In this document: in pieces, positions 48,812-57,613 of the stretch
Position numbering within the stretch: position 1 is the stretch's first letter
Layout: every line of letters begins with the position of its first letter
NCBI GenBank assembly: GCA_016713235.1
Contig: JADJPN010000001.1
Span: 124,001-188,000, forward strand
DNA from: Hyphomicrobiales bacterium
GTDB lineage: Bacteria; Pseudomonadota; Alphaproteobacteria; Rhizobiales; Xanthobacteraceae
DNA: 64,000 nt
Direction of reading: 5' to 3'
Made by a program: the position numbers and the translations under genes
The notes under the pieces: model-generated
What the model was told of the DNA's origin: nothing
The model's database searches: none
The model's input: only the letters and a program-made list of their open reading frames with translations

Positions 48812-48889
48812 AAAAGGCTTCCGATCTGCGCGGCCCGGAGCGGGGGCGCGAGCCGCTTATATCAGACCCGTTCCAAAGGCCGAAAAGCG

Positions 48890-48944
48890 AAAGCCGGCCC
48901 ACTTTTGATAGACCGGCTTTGTCTTCTGAAAGGGGCGCTTTGCG
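48890..48944 (-). terminator. Tandem hairpins after the H1-like gene
   Basis: Two hairpins lie 3' of the H1-like gene on the minus strand. The nearer is GGGCGC-AAA-GCGCCC followed by CTTTC, ending ten bases past the stop. The farther is AAAGCCGG / CCGGCTTT (48890-48897 with 48913-48920), followed by CGCTTTTC on that strand. Confidence 0.6.
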
Positions 48945-48954
48945 CCCGTCGAAA

Positions 48955-49248
48955 TTAGTTCGAACCGAACGGCGACCAGGGCTTCGGTGCCGGCTGCGGC
49001 GTTACCGGCACCGGATCAGATGCCGGGAAAGTCTGTGCTATCTCCTTGTCGAGCTTCTTGTCGGCCTTCTTGCTCACGGCCTTGCGCGGCGCGGACTTCT
49101 TCGCGCTCTTCTTGGCCTTCTTCGCTACCTTCTTGACCGACTTCTTGGCCGACTTCTTGGCCGACTTCTTGGCGGCTTTACGCTTGGGGGCCTTCGCCTT
49201 CGATTTTTTTGCCTTCTTCGCTTTCTTCTTTTTCGACTTCTTTGCCAT
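48955..49248 (-). CDS. Histone H1-like lysine-rich protein
   Basis: A 97-residue protein. Residues 1-67 consist almost wholly of Lys, Ala, Ser and Pro in short KKAKK/KKSAKK repeats, resembling histone H1 C-terminal tails and bacterial H1-like proteins. Residues 70-97 are a distinct acidic/hydrophobic segment (KLDKEIAQTFPASDPVPVTPQ) seen in related short proteins. It probably binds DNA or RNA nonspecifically. It lies alone between glcD and lutC. Similar basic tails occur on LspA and malate synthase in this window. Confidence 0.8.
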   Translation of the reverse strand: MAKKSKKKKAKKAKKSKAKAPKRKAAKKSAKKSAKKSVKKVAKKAKKSAKKSAPRKAVSKKADKKLDKEIAQTFPASDPVPVTPQPAPKPWSPFGSN

Positions 49249-49304
49249 GACTCACCTCTGAATTTTACCGCCGTTTGTGCGGCCGGATCGGCCGCGATGA
49301 AATT

Positions 49305-49982
49305 TCAAGAACTGCGCACCACCAGCACATGCAGGCTACGCGGCCCTTGCGCGCCGAGCAAATGTGTCTGCTCGATGTCGCCAGACCGGGACGGCCCGCT
49401 GATCCAGTTCACAACGCGAGGCATCTTGTTCTCGCCAAAACGCTCGCGGATCTTGTCCCAGACCGTTTCGTAATCGCCCGCAATGTCTCGTTCGTCAACT
49501 ACGACGACATGGTGATCGGGCAGGAAGTTGAGCGTGGTCGGATTGTCCCGGCCCGACAACATGACAAGCGTACCGGACTCCGCGACCGCGCCGAAAGAGT
49601 AAGACACCGAGGCGAGTTGTGCGCCATCGGATGCACCCGTTGTGACCTCAAGCGCGCGCTGCGTTGCCCAAGGAATGAGCGAAAGACGCTCGTCATCGCC
49701 CCGACGGATCGATTGCGGCAGGTTTTTCGAACGCAAGTAGTCAGCGACTGCCGCCGGCACGTCATCCTTGCTGTCCAGCATGACAACCGACGCCTTGGCG
49801 TTCTCAGCCATCTGGAGGAACAACGCAGTTCGGTCGGGCGCGGGCTTCTGCCCGCGCGCCGGGATGACGTTGCGCGGATGCTTTTCGATCCGCGCGGAGA
49901 CCGTTTCGCGGCGCACATGATCGTCATGCTCAACGCCAAGCGATTTTTTGATGTTCGCGAAGATCGTGTCCCTGCCCTTCAT
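49305..49982 (-). CDS. lutC: Lactate utilization protein C (LutC/YkgG)
   Basis: A 225-residue LUD-domain protein. Landmarks are GAVAESGTLVMLSG and FLPDHHVVVVDERDI, and the GPSRSGDIEQTHLLGAQGPRSLHV tail, all typical of LutC. Together with LutA and LutB it oxidises L-lactate to pyruvate. The start overlaps the end of lutB by four bases. Intact. Confidence 0.95.
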   Translation of the reverse strand: MKGRDTIFANIKKSLGVEHDDHVRRETVSARIEKHPRNVIPARGQKPAPDRTALFLQMAENAKASVVMLDSKDDVPAAVADYLRSKNLPQSIRRGDDERLSLIPWATQRALEVTTGASDGAQLASVSYSFGAVAESGTLVMLSGRDNPTTLNFLPDHHVVVVDERDIAGDYETVWDKIRERFGENKMPRVVNWISGPSRSGDIEQTHLLGAQGPRSLHVLVVRSS

Positions 49983-51403
49983 CGCGACTGGCTCCGCTTA
50001 CTCCATAGCGACTGGAAGGTTTCGCCTTGGGGAGTCGGAAAGTCGCGATGCCTGGTCCATCCACCGGCGAGCGGAAGCGCGCGGAAGCGTCCCTTGCCGC
50101 CGATTAGACGAAGAAACTTGATTACCAGCGACGTCGCTGCGCGATAGAGCGCTGGCCGTTTCGCGAAAGCTGCCCAGAGGCCGAGCCCGTAACGCACCGT
50201 GGCGGGCTGCAAATGCCGCTCGAACTCGCGCTCGCGCCAGTTGCGCATCAATTTCGGCAGCGGAATTCGGACCGGGCAAACTTCTTCGCAGCGGCCGCAG
50301 AAGGTCGAAGCATTCGGCAACTGCCCGCCCTTCTCGACGCCGACCAAAGACGGCGTCAGCACCGCGCCCATCGGACCCGGATAGACCCAGCCATAGGCGT
50401 GGCCGCCGACGGCATGAAACACCGGGCAATGGTTCATGCAGGCGCCACAGCGGATGCAGCGGAGCATTTCCTGAAACTTGCCGCCGAGCATATTGGAGCG
50501 GCCGTTGTCGAGCAGCACGACATGGTATTCGAACGGCCCGTCTGGATCGCCTTCGCGCCGCGCGCCGGTCGAGAAGGTCGTGTAGACCGACAAGTCCATA
50601 CCCGACGCGGTGCGCGCGAGCAGGCGCAAGAATGTCGCCGCGTCCTCGCGCGTCGGCACCACCTTCTCGATACTCGAGATCACGATATGAGCCTTGGCAA
50701 GCGTCTGGGTCAGATCGCCATTGCCTTCATTGGTCACGATCACCGACGAGCCGGTTTCCGCGATCAGAAAATTCGCGCCGGTGATGCCGACTTCGACGTT
50801 CAGAAAACTCTCGCGCAACATCGCCCGGGCTTCGGCCAGGAGCGAAGTAGGCTCGTCGAGATTGCGCCCGGGCGGCAGCTCGGTGTGCGCGCGGCGGAAA
50901 TCGGCTTCGATCTGCTCTTTGGTGACGTGCAGCGCAGGCGCGATGATGTGCGAAGGCGTCTCGCCGCGCAGCTGGATGATGTATTCACCAAGATCGGTTT
51001 CGATCGGGCGGACGCCGTTCTCTTCGAGATAGGCGTTGAGGCCGGTCTCTTCCGAGATCATCGACTTGCCCTTGGCCACCGTCTTGGCGTTCAGCCGTTT
51101 GCAGATGCCGAGGATGATCTCATTCGCTTCTTCCGCGGTCGCCGCCCAATGCACATGACCGCCTGATGCGATGACGTTTTTCTCATAGACGTCGAGATAA
51201 AGATCGAGATGACCGAGAATGTGATCTTTCAAGTCGCGTGCATTGTCGCGAAGCGCGTCGTACTCGGGGAGTTTTTCGACCGCTGCCTTGCGCCTTTCGA
51301 TAAAACCTTTTTCCGAACGTGCGAGCGCTTTTTGCAAAAAAGCGTCGTCGAGCGCTTTCCTCGCGTTCCGATTGAACTGCGGTGAGTTGACTGTTTGTGT
51401 CAT
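49979..51403 (-). CDS. lutB: Lactate utilization iron-sulfur protein B (LutB/YkgF)
   Basis: A 474-residue LUD-domain iron-sulfur protein. The LUD part has the DEPTSLLAEARAMLRESFLNVEVGITGANFLIAETGS-type block, and the ferredoxin part has CIRCGACMNHCPVF and STFCGRCEEVCPVRI 4Fe-4S motifs near residues 313 and 363. It forms the electron-transfer core of the LutABC lactate oxidase. It overlaps lutA and lutC by four bases each, so all three are coupled. Intact. Confidence 0.95.
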   Translation of the reverse strand: MTQTVNSPQFNRNARKALDDAFLQKALARSEKGFIERRKAAVEKLPEYDALRDNARDLKDHILGHLDLYLDVYEKNVIASGGHVHWAATAEEANEIILGICKRLNAKTVAKGKSMISEETGLNAYLEENGVRPIETDLGEYIIQLRGETPSHIIAPALHVTKEQIEADFRRAHTELPPGRNLDEPTSLLAEARAMLRESFLNVEVGITGANFLIAETGSSVIVTNEGNGDLTQTLAKAHIVISSIEKVVPTREDAATFLRLLARTASGMDLSVYTTFSTGARREGDPDGPFEYHVVLLDNGRSNMLGGKFQEMLRCIRCGACMNHCPVFHAVGGHAYGWVYPGPMGAVLTPSLVGVEKGGQLPNASTFCGRCEEVCPVRIPLPKLMRNWREREFERHLQPATVRYGLGLWAAFAKRPALYRAATSLVIKFLRLIGGKGRFRALPLAGGWTRHRDFPTPQGETFQSLWSKRSQSR

Positions 51404-52007
51404 CGCTCCGGCTCGCCGATCGCAGGCTCGTCGGCCATGCCGGCGAGCACTTCCGCGACATGACGCACTCTTATTTCTCTGCCCTCACGCGAAAGTTTGC
51501 CTGCCATGTTCATGAGGCAGCCCAGATCGCCCGCGAGCAGGGTCGTCGCGCCGCTCGCCGCAACGTTCGCGGCTTTCTTCTCTACGATTTTGTTGGAGAC
51601 GTCCGGATATTTGACGCAAAAGGTGCCGCCGAATCCGCAGCACACGTCCGGGTCCTTCATCTCGATCAGTGACATCGAGCGTCCCATGCGGCATCGCCTT
51701 CGAACAACTCGGGATAGTGAAGGATGACTTGCCCCGCGCAGGAACCGGAGGGCAGCACCACATAATCGTAACGCTCAAATGCTTCGATCGCTTGTGCCGC
51801 GAGTTCGCGCGCGGTCTTGCGGTCACCGGCGTTGAATGCAGGCTGCCCGCAGCACGTCTGCTGCGGCACCTCCACCTTGCAACCTGCGTCTTCAAGTAAC
51901 TTCGCAGATGCGAAACCGACGCGCGGCCGGATCAGATCGACAAGGCAGGTCGCGAAAAGCCCGACAAGGATCGGCTTCCTTTCCCCGGCATTCATTGGAT
52001 CGGGCAT
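51400..52007 (-). pseudogene. lutA: Lactate utilization protein A (LutA/YkgE), internal deletion and frameshift
   Basis: A CCG-domain protein split in two frames. The N-terminal part ends WDARCH and contains QTCCGQPAFNAG and LPSGSCAGQV. The C-terminal part starts at SLIEMKDPDVCCGFGGTFCVKYPDVS and contains LAGDLGCLMNMAG. Compared with YkgE/LutA (about 240 residues) the middle region, roughly 50-65 residues, is absent between about 51670 and 51690, including the HPSC-type cysteine that opens the second CCG motif. That is too much to be one base error; either a real deletion or an assembly collapse. It starts the lutABC operon and is divergent from lldD. Confidence 0.85.
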
Positions 52008-52093
52008 GAGATGAGGCTTTGCTGCTGCCGCTGGCAGTCTTCAGGAAAAATGCTAGTAGTCCGGCTTCAAGTCTAATGTTTGGGGGCCGTGCC

Positions 52094-53230
52094 ATGCAAA
52101 CCATCACCTCCGTCCAAGACCTCCGCGAAGTCTACAAGCGCCGCGTCCCCAAGATGTTCATCGACTACGCCGAAAGCGGCTCCTACTCGGAGCAGACGCT
52201 GAAGTGGAATCGCGAGGATTTGCAGAAGATCCGGCTCAAGCAGAAGATTCTGACCGACGTTTCCAAGCGCGACACCAAGACCACGATCGCAGGCAAGCAG
52301 GTCAACGTACCCCTGATCCTGGCACCGATCGGCCTTTGCGGCATGCAGCGCGCGGACGGCGAAATCCTCGCGGCCAAGGCGGCCAACGAAGCCGGCATCC
52401 CCTTCACGCTCTCGACGATGTCGGTTTGCTCGATTGAGGACATCGCTTCGGAAACCAAGAAGCCGTTCTGGTTCCAGCTTTATGTGATGAAAGACCGCGA
52501 ATTCATCCGCAATCTGATTGCGCGCGCGGCGGCCGCGAAGTGTTCGGCGCTCGTGCTCACAGTGGACTTGCAGATTCTCGCGCAGCGCCACCGCGACATC
52601 AAGAACGGTCTTTCGGTGCCGCCGAAAATGAAGTTCGTGAACGTCGTCGACATGCTGACGAAACCGCGCTGGCTCGCCGGCATCCTGACCACCAAGCGCC
52701 GCAGCTTCGGCAATCTTGTCGGGCACGTGAAAGGCATGACGAACGCCGGCTCGCTCGGCGAGTGGACCGCGAGCCAGTTCGACCCGGCGCTGAACTGGGA
52801 AGACGTCAAATGGATCCGCAAGCTCTGGAAGGGCAAGCTGATCATCAAGGGCATCATGGAAGTGCCCGATGCGCGGCTCGCGCTGAAGCACGGCGCCGAC
52901 GGCATCGTGGTTTCGAACCACGGCGGCCGTCAGTTGGATCGCGCGCCCTCTTCGATCTCGGCGCTGCCGAAAATCGTCGATGCAATCGGCGACAAGACCG
53001 AAATCCTGTTCGACGGCGGCATTCGCACCGGTCAGGACCTCATGCGCGCGCTCGCCCTCGGCGCGAAGGGCGCCATGATCGGCCGCGCTTTCGTCTATGG
53101 CTTGGGCGCGAACGGCCAGGAAGGCGTGCGCACGGCGATCGAGTGCATCCGCAAGGAACTCGATATGTCGATGGCGCTTTGCGGCGTGAACAAGATTTCG
53201 GAAATCGACAAGCGCGTGCTCGCGGACTAA
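52094..53230 (+). CDS. lldD: L-lactate dehydrogenase / alpha-hydroxyacid oxidase (FMN)
   Basis: A 378-residue FMN-dependent alpha-hydroxyacid oxidase. The active site reads VVSNHGGRQLDRAPSS (His and Arg), with LTVDLQILAQRHRD and DGGIRTGQDLMRALALGAKG for FMN. The start at ATG 52094 (MQTITSVQDLREVYKRR) gives the usual N-terminus. Relatives include LldD and glycolate oxidase; adjacency to lutABC favours L-lactate. It is divergent from lutA with an 86-base gap, so the two alternative lactate oxidases share a control region. Intact. Confidence 0.92.
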   Translation: MQTITSVQDLREVYKRRVPKMFIDYAESGSYSEQTLKWNREDLQKIRLKQKILTDVSKRDTKTTIAGKQVNVPLILAPIGLCGMQRADGEILAAKAANEAGIPFTLSTMSVCSIEDIASETKKPFWFQLYVMKDREFIRNLIARAAAAKCSALVLTVDLQILAQRHRDIKNGLSVPPKMKFVNVVDMLTKPRWLAGILTTKRRSFGNLVGHVKGMTNAGSLGEWTASQFDPALNWEDVKWIRKLWKGKLIIKGIMEVPDARLALKHGADGIVVSNHGGRQLDRAPSSISALPKIVDAIGDKTEILFDGGIRTGQDLMRALALGAKGAMIGRAFVYGLGANGQEGVRTAIECIRKELDMSMALCGVNKISEIDKRVLAD

Positions 53231-53518
53231 AGCGCGTCTAGCGCCGGTTTCCGAAGCCGACCCGATCGCCGCCCATCCGCCGGGGCTGCGCCACAGCCGA
53301 AGATAGTGCGCGAGCCGTTCGCGGATTGCCGTCCAGACGGTCCAGATCGCGTACACCGCTTGCATCTCCGGCTTAGCCGGTCGAGATCGAAGCAATCACA
53401 ATCCGCTACAATTCGGCGATTTCTCCCGCAACGCGAGAGCTGTTCGTAGTTGTTGCGGCTTCCGCGCGGACGGAGTGCCTGTATAGTCGGCCCTCCTTTC
53501 GTCCCCCGGTTTCCCGAC
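53231..53518. other. Intergenic region before the second BacA-like gene
   Basis: This 288-base gap holds no convincing gene. A CTACAAT-like and a TATAGT sequence occur at about 53405 and 53482, but no -35 partner stands out. I see no terminator after lldD. Confidence 0.4.
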
Positions 53519-55225
53519 ATGAAACAGATTGCTGAAGTGCTGCGGGTATTTTTCTCGCTTGCGCTCCCTTATTTCCGCTCCGAGGAAAAGTGGCGTGCGC
53601 GCGCACTCCTGCTCGGCGTGATCGTCGCCGAGTTCGGCGTGGTTTACGCGCTGGTCGCGTTTAACCACTGGAATGCGTACTTCTTCAACGCGATCCAGAA
53701 CCGCGACTGGGACGACTTCATGTTCGCGCTGCTCTTGTTCGTCGGGATCGCGCTCTGGACTGCCGCGGCGACGATGGCGCAATTCTTCTTCGGACAAACG
53801 CTGATCATGTATTGGCGGCGCTGGATGACGGAGAAGTATGTCAGCCGCTGGATGGCGGACGCGCGTCACTACCGCATGCGCGTACTCGGCCATGACGTCG
53901 ACAACACGCATCTGCGCATCGCCAACGACGTTCTGATCTTCCTCCAGAAAACGCACGACCTTGGCTACAACTTTCTCGGCAGCCTGATCGCGCTTGTGTC
54001 CTTCGCTTACATTCTCTGGGGGCTTTCGAGCGCGGCGCCGTTCGTGATCTTCGGCGTCGATTTCGCCTTCCCCGGCTACCTGTTCTGGATCGCAATTCTT
54101 TATGCAGCGGTCGGCACCCTGATCGCGCATTGGATCGGCAAGCCGCTGATCGGGTACAATTTCAATCAGCAGCGCTTCGAATCCGATTACCGTTTCGCGA
54201 TCACGCGCTCATGGGATCACTCCGAGCCGATTGCGCTGATGCGCGGCGAGAAGATCGAGCGTGAAGTGCTCGGCACACGCTTCGGCAACCTCGTGCGTAA
54301 TTGGACCAAACTGATCCGCCGGCAATCGGGCCTCACGTTCTTCGTCACCGGTTACACGCAGTGGTCGCTGGTGTTTCCAACACTGGTCGCAAGCCCAGCG
54401 TATTTCATGGGCGCGATTCCACTCGGCTCCCTGATGCAGGGCGCACTCGCATTCCAGCGCGTCGATATTGCTTTCGCATTCTTCCTCCACTCCTACGCCA
54501 AGATCGCGGAATGGAAGGCGAGCATGGACCGTATCGCGCAGTTGGATGCCGCGCTCTCGGAAGTCGACAAGCCGCAACACGCCGGGACGATTGCACTCGA
54601 CGATCATCACGAGGGGGCGCTCGATGTCAGTGATCTCGTCGTCACGCTGCCCTCGGGCCGCGCGATCGCCACGCTCGACAAACTTTCGCTCCGCCCCGGC
54701 GACCGTACCTTGCTTACCGGATCATCCGGATCGGGTAAGTCGAGCATTCAGCGTGCGCTCGCGGGCATCTGGACTCTCGGCAAAGGCAAAGTCGCGCTAC
54801 CGCATGACGACGTGCTGGCGATGCCGCAGCGCTTTTACTTCCCGCTCGGCAGTCTGAAGTCCGTCATTACCTATCCGACCCCGGCAAACGAGGTGGACGA
54901 TACGCGGCTACGCGAAGTTCTGAACCAAGTTGGGCTTGGCTATCTCGCGGAGCGTCTCGGCGAAGAGGCCGAATGGGGTTCGATGCTTTCGGGAGGCGAG
55001 CAGCAGCGGGTGGCCTTTGCCCGCGCGATCCTGCGCGATCCCGCGATCCTGCTTCTCGACGATTCCACGTCCAATCTCGATGGCGACGCCACCAAACAGA
55101 TGTATGAGGCGATCGACAAAAATCTGCCGCAAGCCATGGTCATCTCGCTGGCCCGGACCGACGCCTTGCGGACGCTGCATAAGGATACCGTCGTCTTGCC
55201 GCCCGCAGCGGCGCGTGCGACGTAG
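53519..55225 (+). CDS. SbmA/BacA-like ABC transporter with ATPase domain (BclA/YddA type)
   Basis: A 568-residue fused transporter. The SbmA_BacA-like membrane part opens FFSLALPYFRSEEKWRARALL, as in BacA/YddA proteins, with NHWNAYFFNAIQNRDWDDF and WMTEKYVSRWMADARHYRM following. The ATPase has Walker A GSSGSGKSS near residue 402, LSGGEQQR and LLLDDSTSNLD. BclA-type proteins protect Bradyrhizobium against host antimicrobial peptides. A similar gene lies 8 kb away inside the glycolate operon. The start at ATG 53519 gives the family N-terminus. Intact. Confidence 0.92.
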   Translation: MKQIAEVLRVFFSLALPYFRSEEKWRARALLLGVIVAEFGVVYALVAFNHWNAYFFNAIQNRDWDDFMFALLLFVGIALWTAAATMAQFFFGQTLIMYWRRWMTEKYVSRWMADARHYRMRVLGHDVDNTHLRIANDVLIFLQKTHDLGYNFLGSLIALVSFAYILWGLSSAAPFVIFGVDFAFPGYLFWIAILYAAVGTLIAHWIGKPLIGYNFNQQRFESDYRFAITRSWDHSEPIALMRGEKIEREVLGTRFGNLVRNWTKLIRRQSGLTFFVTGYTQWSLVFPTLVASPAYFMGAIPLGSLMQGALAFQRVDIAFAFFLHSYAKIAEWKASMDRIAQLDAALSEVDKPQHAGTIALDDHHEGALDVSDLVVTLPSGRAIATLDKLSLRPGDRTLLTGSSGSGKSSIQRALAGIWTLGKGKVALPHDDVLAMPQRFYFPLGSLKSVITYPTPANEVDDTRLREVLNQVGLGYLAERLGEEAEWGSMLSGGEQQRVAFARAILRDPAILLLDDSTSNLDGDATKQMYEAIDKNLPQAMVISLARTDALRTLHKDTVVLPPAAARAT

Positions 55226-55245
55226 CTTCAAAGGGAGAATTGCCC

Positions 55246-55812
55246 ATGGGCAAGATGAGCTATTACACCGACTTCTGGGGCATGAATTACGACATCTGCC
55301 CCTGCGACGTGCATGTCACCGATTATCTGGAAGCCCGCGACGTAAAGGACGCGAACGTCTTCCACTTCGGCACCGGCACGCATCATCATGTCGGCATCCG
55401 CTGCCACGAGAACGGCTCGGGCAATCGCGTACTCGGCATCACGGCTTCGATCGAAGAAGCCGAAGCCTATGTGAAACTCGCGATCGAGCGGCCGGAAGTC
55501 TCGAAAAGCTACAAAGCCTTCTTCGGCGACATCTACGTGCTCGAACCGAAGCTCTTGCCGAACTTCGACGCGGTCGCGCTCGTGCATCTTTGCGAATTCC
55601 GCGCGCCCGCCATGGACGAATACGGCGGCTATACCGACCGGCAGCTGATCGATCTTTTCACTGAAAAGCTGAACCCCGGCGGGCACATGATCTTCTACAC
55701 GAAGTCGATGGCCTGGGACCGCGCGCAGCCGGTGGTCGAAGCTTGGGCGAAAGATTCGGGCTTCGAGAAGACCGAAGAGTTCAAGACGCTCGCGATCTAC
55801 CGCAAGAAGTAG
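55246..55812 (+). CDS. Methyltransferase-like protein of unknown function
   Basis: A 188-residue protein that I do not recognise firmly. The pattern VFHFGTGTHHHVGI near residue 39 resembles a SAM-binding motif I; NFDAVALVHLCEF near 106 and LFTEKLNPGGHMIFYTKS near 137 fit the later strands of a Rossmann methyltransferase. The N-terminus contains CPCDVHVTDY, and with HHH could bind a metal. The start at ATG 55246 has GGGAG at good distance. It follows the BacA-like gene by 20 bases and may be its operon partner. Confidence 0.6.
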   Translation: MGKMSYYTDFWGMNYDICPCDVHVTDYLEARDVKDANVFHFGTGTHHHVGIRCHENGSGNRVLGITASIEEAEAYVKLAIERPEVSKSYKAFFGDIYVLEPKLLPNFDAVALVHLCEFRAPAMDEYGGYTDRQLIDLFTEKLNPGGHMIFYTKSMAWDRAQPVVEAWAKDSGFEKTEEFKTLAIYRKK

Positions 55813-55901
55813 TCCTGCGGCTACCGCGACCCTGCCGTTGATTCAGCGCAAATGCGCTGACGTCAGCGGGTGGTATAGTCGCGCGCTGAAAGGATTTTCG
55901 C

Positions 55902-56378
55902 TTGAGCATTCCCGTCCGCACTGCCGCGCCCTCGCCGCTTGACGACGCGCGGCTCGATTCGGTGAACGAAGACAGCATCCGGCGACTCGTGCACCAGTTC
56001 TACGCACAGGTGCAGCGCGACGATTTGATCGGACCGATCTTCGGCCGCAAGATCGAATCCGAGCGCTGGCCGCAGCATCTGGAAAAGATGTGCGCGTTCT
56101 GGTCTTCGCTGCTGCTGAAGACGCGGCGCTATGACGGCCGCCCGCTGCCGCCGCATTTGCAGATACCGGAGCTATCGGACGCGCATTTCCAGCGCTGGCT
56201 TTCGTTGTTTCGTGCAACCACGAAGAACGTCTTCAACGCCGGCGATGCGGCGGCCGTGAGCGCGATCGCGGCGAAAATCGCGCACAGCTTCCGGCTTTCG
56301 ATTGCGCTTCAGCGCGGCGAAGATACGACGAAACTCATGCCGCTTCTGGTGAGCGAGCCGGTGGAGAAGAAATCTTGA
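55902..56378 (+). CDS. Group III truncated hemoglobin
   Basis: A 158-residue globin of the 2-over-2 fold. The sequence VHQFYAQVQRDDLIGPIFG is the B-C region with the B10 Tyr, WPQHLEKMCAFWSSLLL follows, and AHFQRWLSLF gives the proximal His. The start is TTG at 55902, supported by AAGGA eight bases upstream. Group III globins bind oxygen or NO at haem; redox or NO detoxification is plausible. The stop overlaps the next gene. Confidence 0.92.
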   Translation: MSIPVRTAAPSPLDDARLDSVNEDSIRRLVHQFYAQVQRDDLIGPIFGRKIESERWPQHLEKMCAFWSSLLLKTRRYDGRPLPPHLQIPELSDAHFQRWLSLFRATTKNVFNAGDAAAVSAIAAKIAHSFRLSIALQRGEDTTKLMPLLVSEPVEKKS

Positions 56379-56812
56379 CCCTGGGTATCGGAAGTCGGGT
56401 GCTCGCGCTCTATTGCGCCGTCTGGGCCGGCATCGTGATCGGCGTCTCTTTCATTGCCACGATTGCGAAGTTCGGTGCGCCTTCGCTCACACTGCCGGTC
56501 GCGCTCGACGTCGGCGCGCATACCTTCGCAGTGCTCGCACGGATCGAGTGGGGCTTATTGGCTCTATTCGCGTTTTTGATTCTGGTGGCCGGCATTAGCC
56601 GGTTGCGCGCGGTATTTTTTATTCTGCTCGCGGCGATCTTGTTCGGCGAAGCGTTCTGGCTGTTTCCGCGGCTCCATGCGCGCACGGTGCTGGTTATCGC
56701 GGGCCAGCAACTTCCGCCCTCCCCGCTCCACGCGATCTCGGTCGCGGCGGAATCGTCGAAGGTCGTGCTGCTCGCGCTTTTCGCGGTGATCGAGAGCCGC
56801 TCGCGCAAATAG
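56375..56812 (+). CDS. Small membrane protein of unknown function
   Basis: A 145-residue protein with four hydrophobic helices and few charged loops. I do not recognise its family with confidence (a DUF4149-like arrangement is possible). TTG at 56375 overlaps the globin stop as TTGA, with GGAGAAG upstream, so it is coupled to the truncated hemoglobin. A role alongside the globin in the membrane is possible but not shown. Confidence 0.65.
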   Translation: MTLGIGSRVLALYCAVWAGIVIGVSFIATIAKFGAPSLTLPVALDVGAHTFAVLARIEWGLLALFAFLILVAGISRLRAVFFILLAAILFGEAFWLFPRLHARTVLVIAGQQLPPSPLHAISVAAESSKVVLLALFAVIESRSRK

Positions 56813-56823
56813 CGCGGCTAGAA

Positions 56824-56900
56824 TGGTACAGTTGGGTGGGCTCGAACCACCGACCTCCGGATCCACAATCCGGCGCTCTAACCAACTGAGCTACAACTGC
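56824..56900 (-). tRNA. tRNA-His (anticodon GTG)
   Basis: A 77-base cloverleaf. D arm GCTC...GAGC, anticodon stem CCGGA/TCCGG with loop TTGTGGA (anticodon GTG at 56864-56866), T arm GGTGG TTCGAAC CCACC, and CCA encoded at the 3' end. The acceptor stem is GCAGTTG/CAACTGT with a G1-U72 wobble. The discriminator is A73 and no paired G-1 is encoded, a feature known from an alphaproteobacterial clade with divergent HisRS. Confidence 0.97.
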
Positions 56901-57000
56901 ACGATGGCCGCAAACCCCCGGAGGGGGTCGCGACGCGGGCGGAATGTCTTGCAAACCGCCGTGCAATGCAAGGCTTAGCGAAAAAAGCTTGAAAAACAAA

Positions 57001-57028
57001 GAAGCCCGGGCATTCCATCCCGGGCTTC
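57001..57028 (-). terminator. Terminator after the phasin genes
   Basis: Perfect 10-bp stem GAAGCCCGGG / CCCGGGCTTC with an eight-base loop, followed on the minus strand by TTTGTTTTTC. It lies 23 bases after the phasin stop. Confidence 0.92.
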
Positions 57029-57050
57029 GACAATTTATTTCGGTTCCGGC

Positions 57051-57476
57051 TTAGGCCGAGAACTTGAAGCTCTTCGACGCGCCGGCCTTGATCGGTTCCG
57101 AGGTTTCGGTGGCGATCTTCTGGGCGAGCGATGACAGCTCCTTGGTCTGCGCGCTCAGCGCTTCGAACTGCGCACGGAAATGCGCGGTCGAAATCTCGGC
57201 GGCTTCGGCGAGCGTCTTCGTGCCGAAGATCGCGGTCGTGAAGTCGAACGAGGCGTTGATGTTGGCGCGCAGGGCATCCAGCGCCTTCATGTTGAACTCG
57301 GTCGCGCCCTTGGAAGCGGCGGTATAGGTGTTCTCGAGAAGGTCCGTCGTCTGTTCGGCGGCAGCCTTCATCTTGTCGTAGCCTTCCTTGGCCTGCTTCA
57401 CGCCGTTCTCGGCGAATTCGCGGACCATTTCGGGCACTTCAACCTTCGGGATTTCGAATTTCGGCATCTCGGTCAT
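57051..57476 (-). CDS. Phasin family protein
   Basis: A 141-residue helical protein of the phasin_2 type. The N-terminus MTEMPKFEIPKVEVPEMVREFAENGVKQAKEGY is characteristic, and the central KALDALRANINASFDFTTAIFG block matches other phasins. Phasins coat polyhydroxyalkanoate granules. I placed the start at ATG 57476; upstream codons lie in the gap to the other phasin. A terminator follows. It lies directly downstream of another phasin gene. Confidence 0.92.
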   Translation of the reverse strand: MTEMPKFEIPKVEVPEMVREFAENGVKQAKEGYDKMKAAAEQTTDLLENTYTAASKGATEFNMKALDALRANINASFDFTTAIFGTKTLAEAAEISTAHFRAQFEALSAQTKELSSLAQKIATETSEPIKAGASKSFKFSA

Positions 57477-57613
57477 GGTTTGGTTTCCTGCCTGCACAAA
57501 ACACGCGCGAACACATCGTTCGCGGCTCCACCAGTACTGAGGAAACGCAATAGCACACCATTTGTTGCATCGCAACATAAATATTGCGACGCACTATAAA
57601 GCGATGAAATCGC

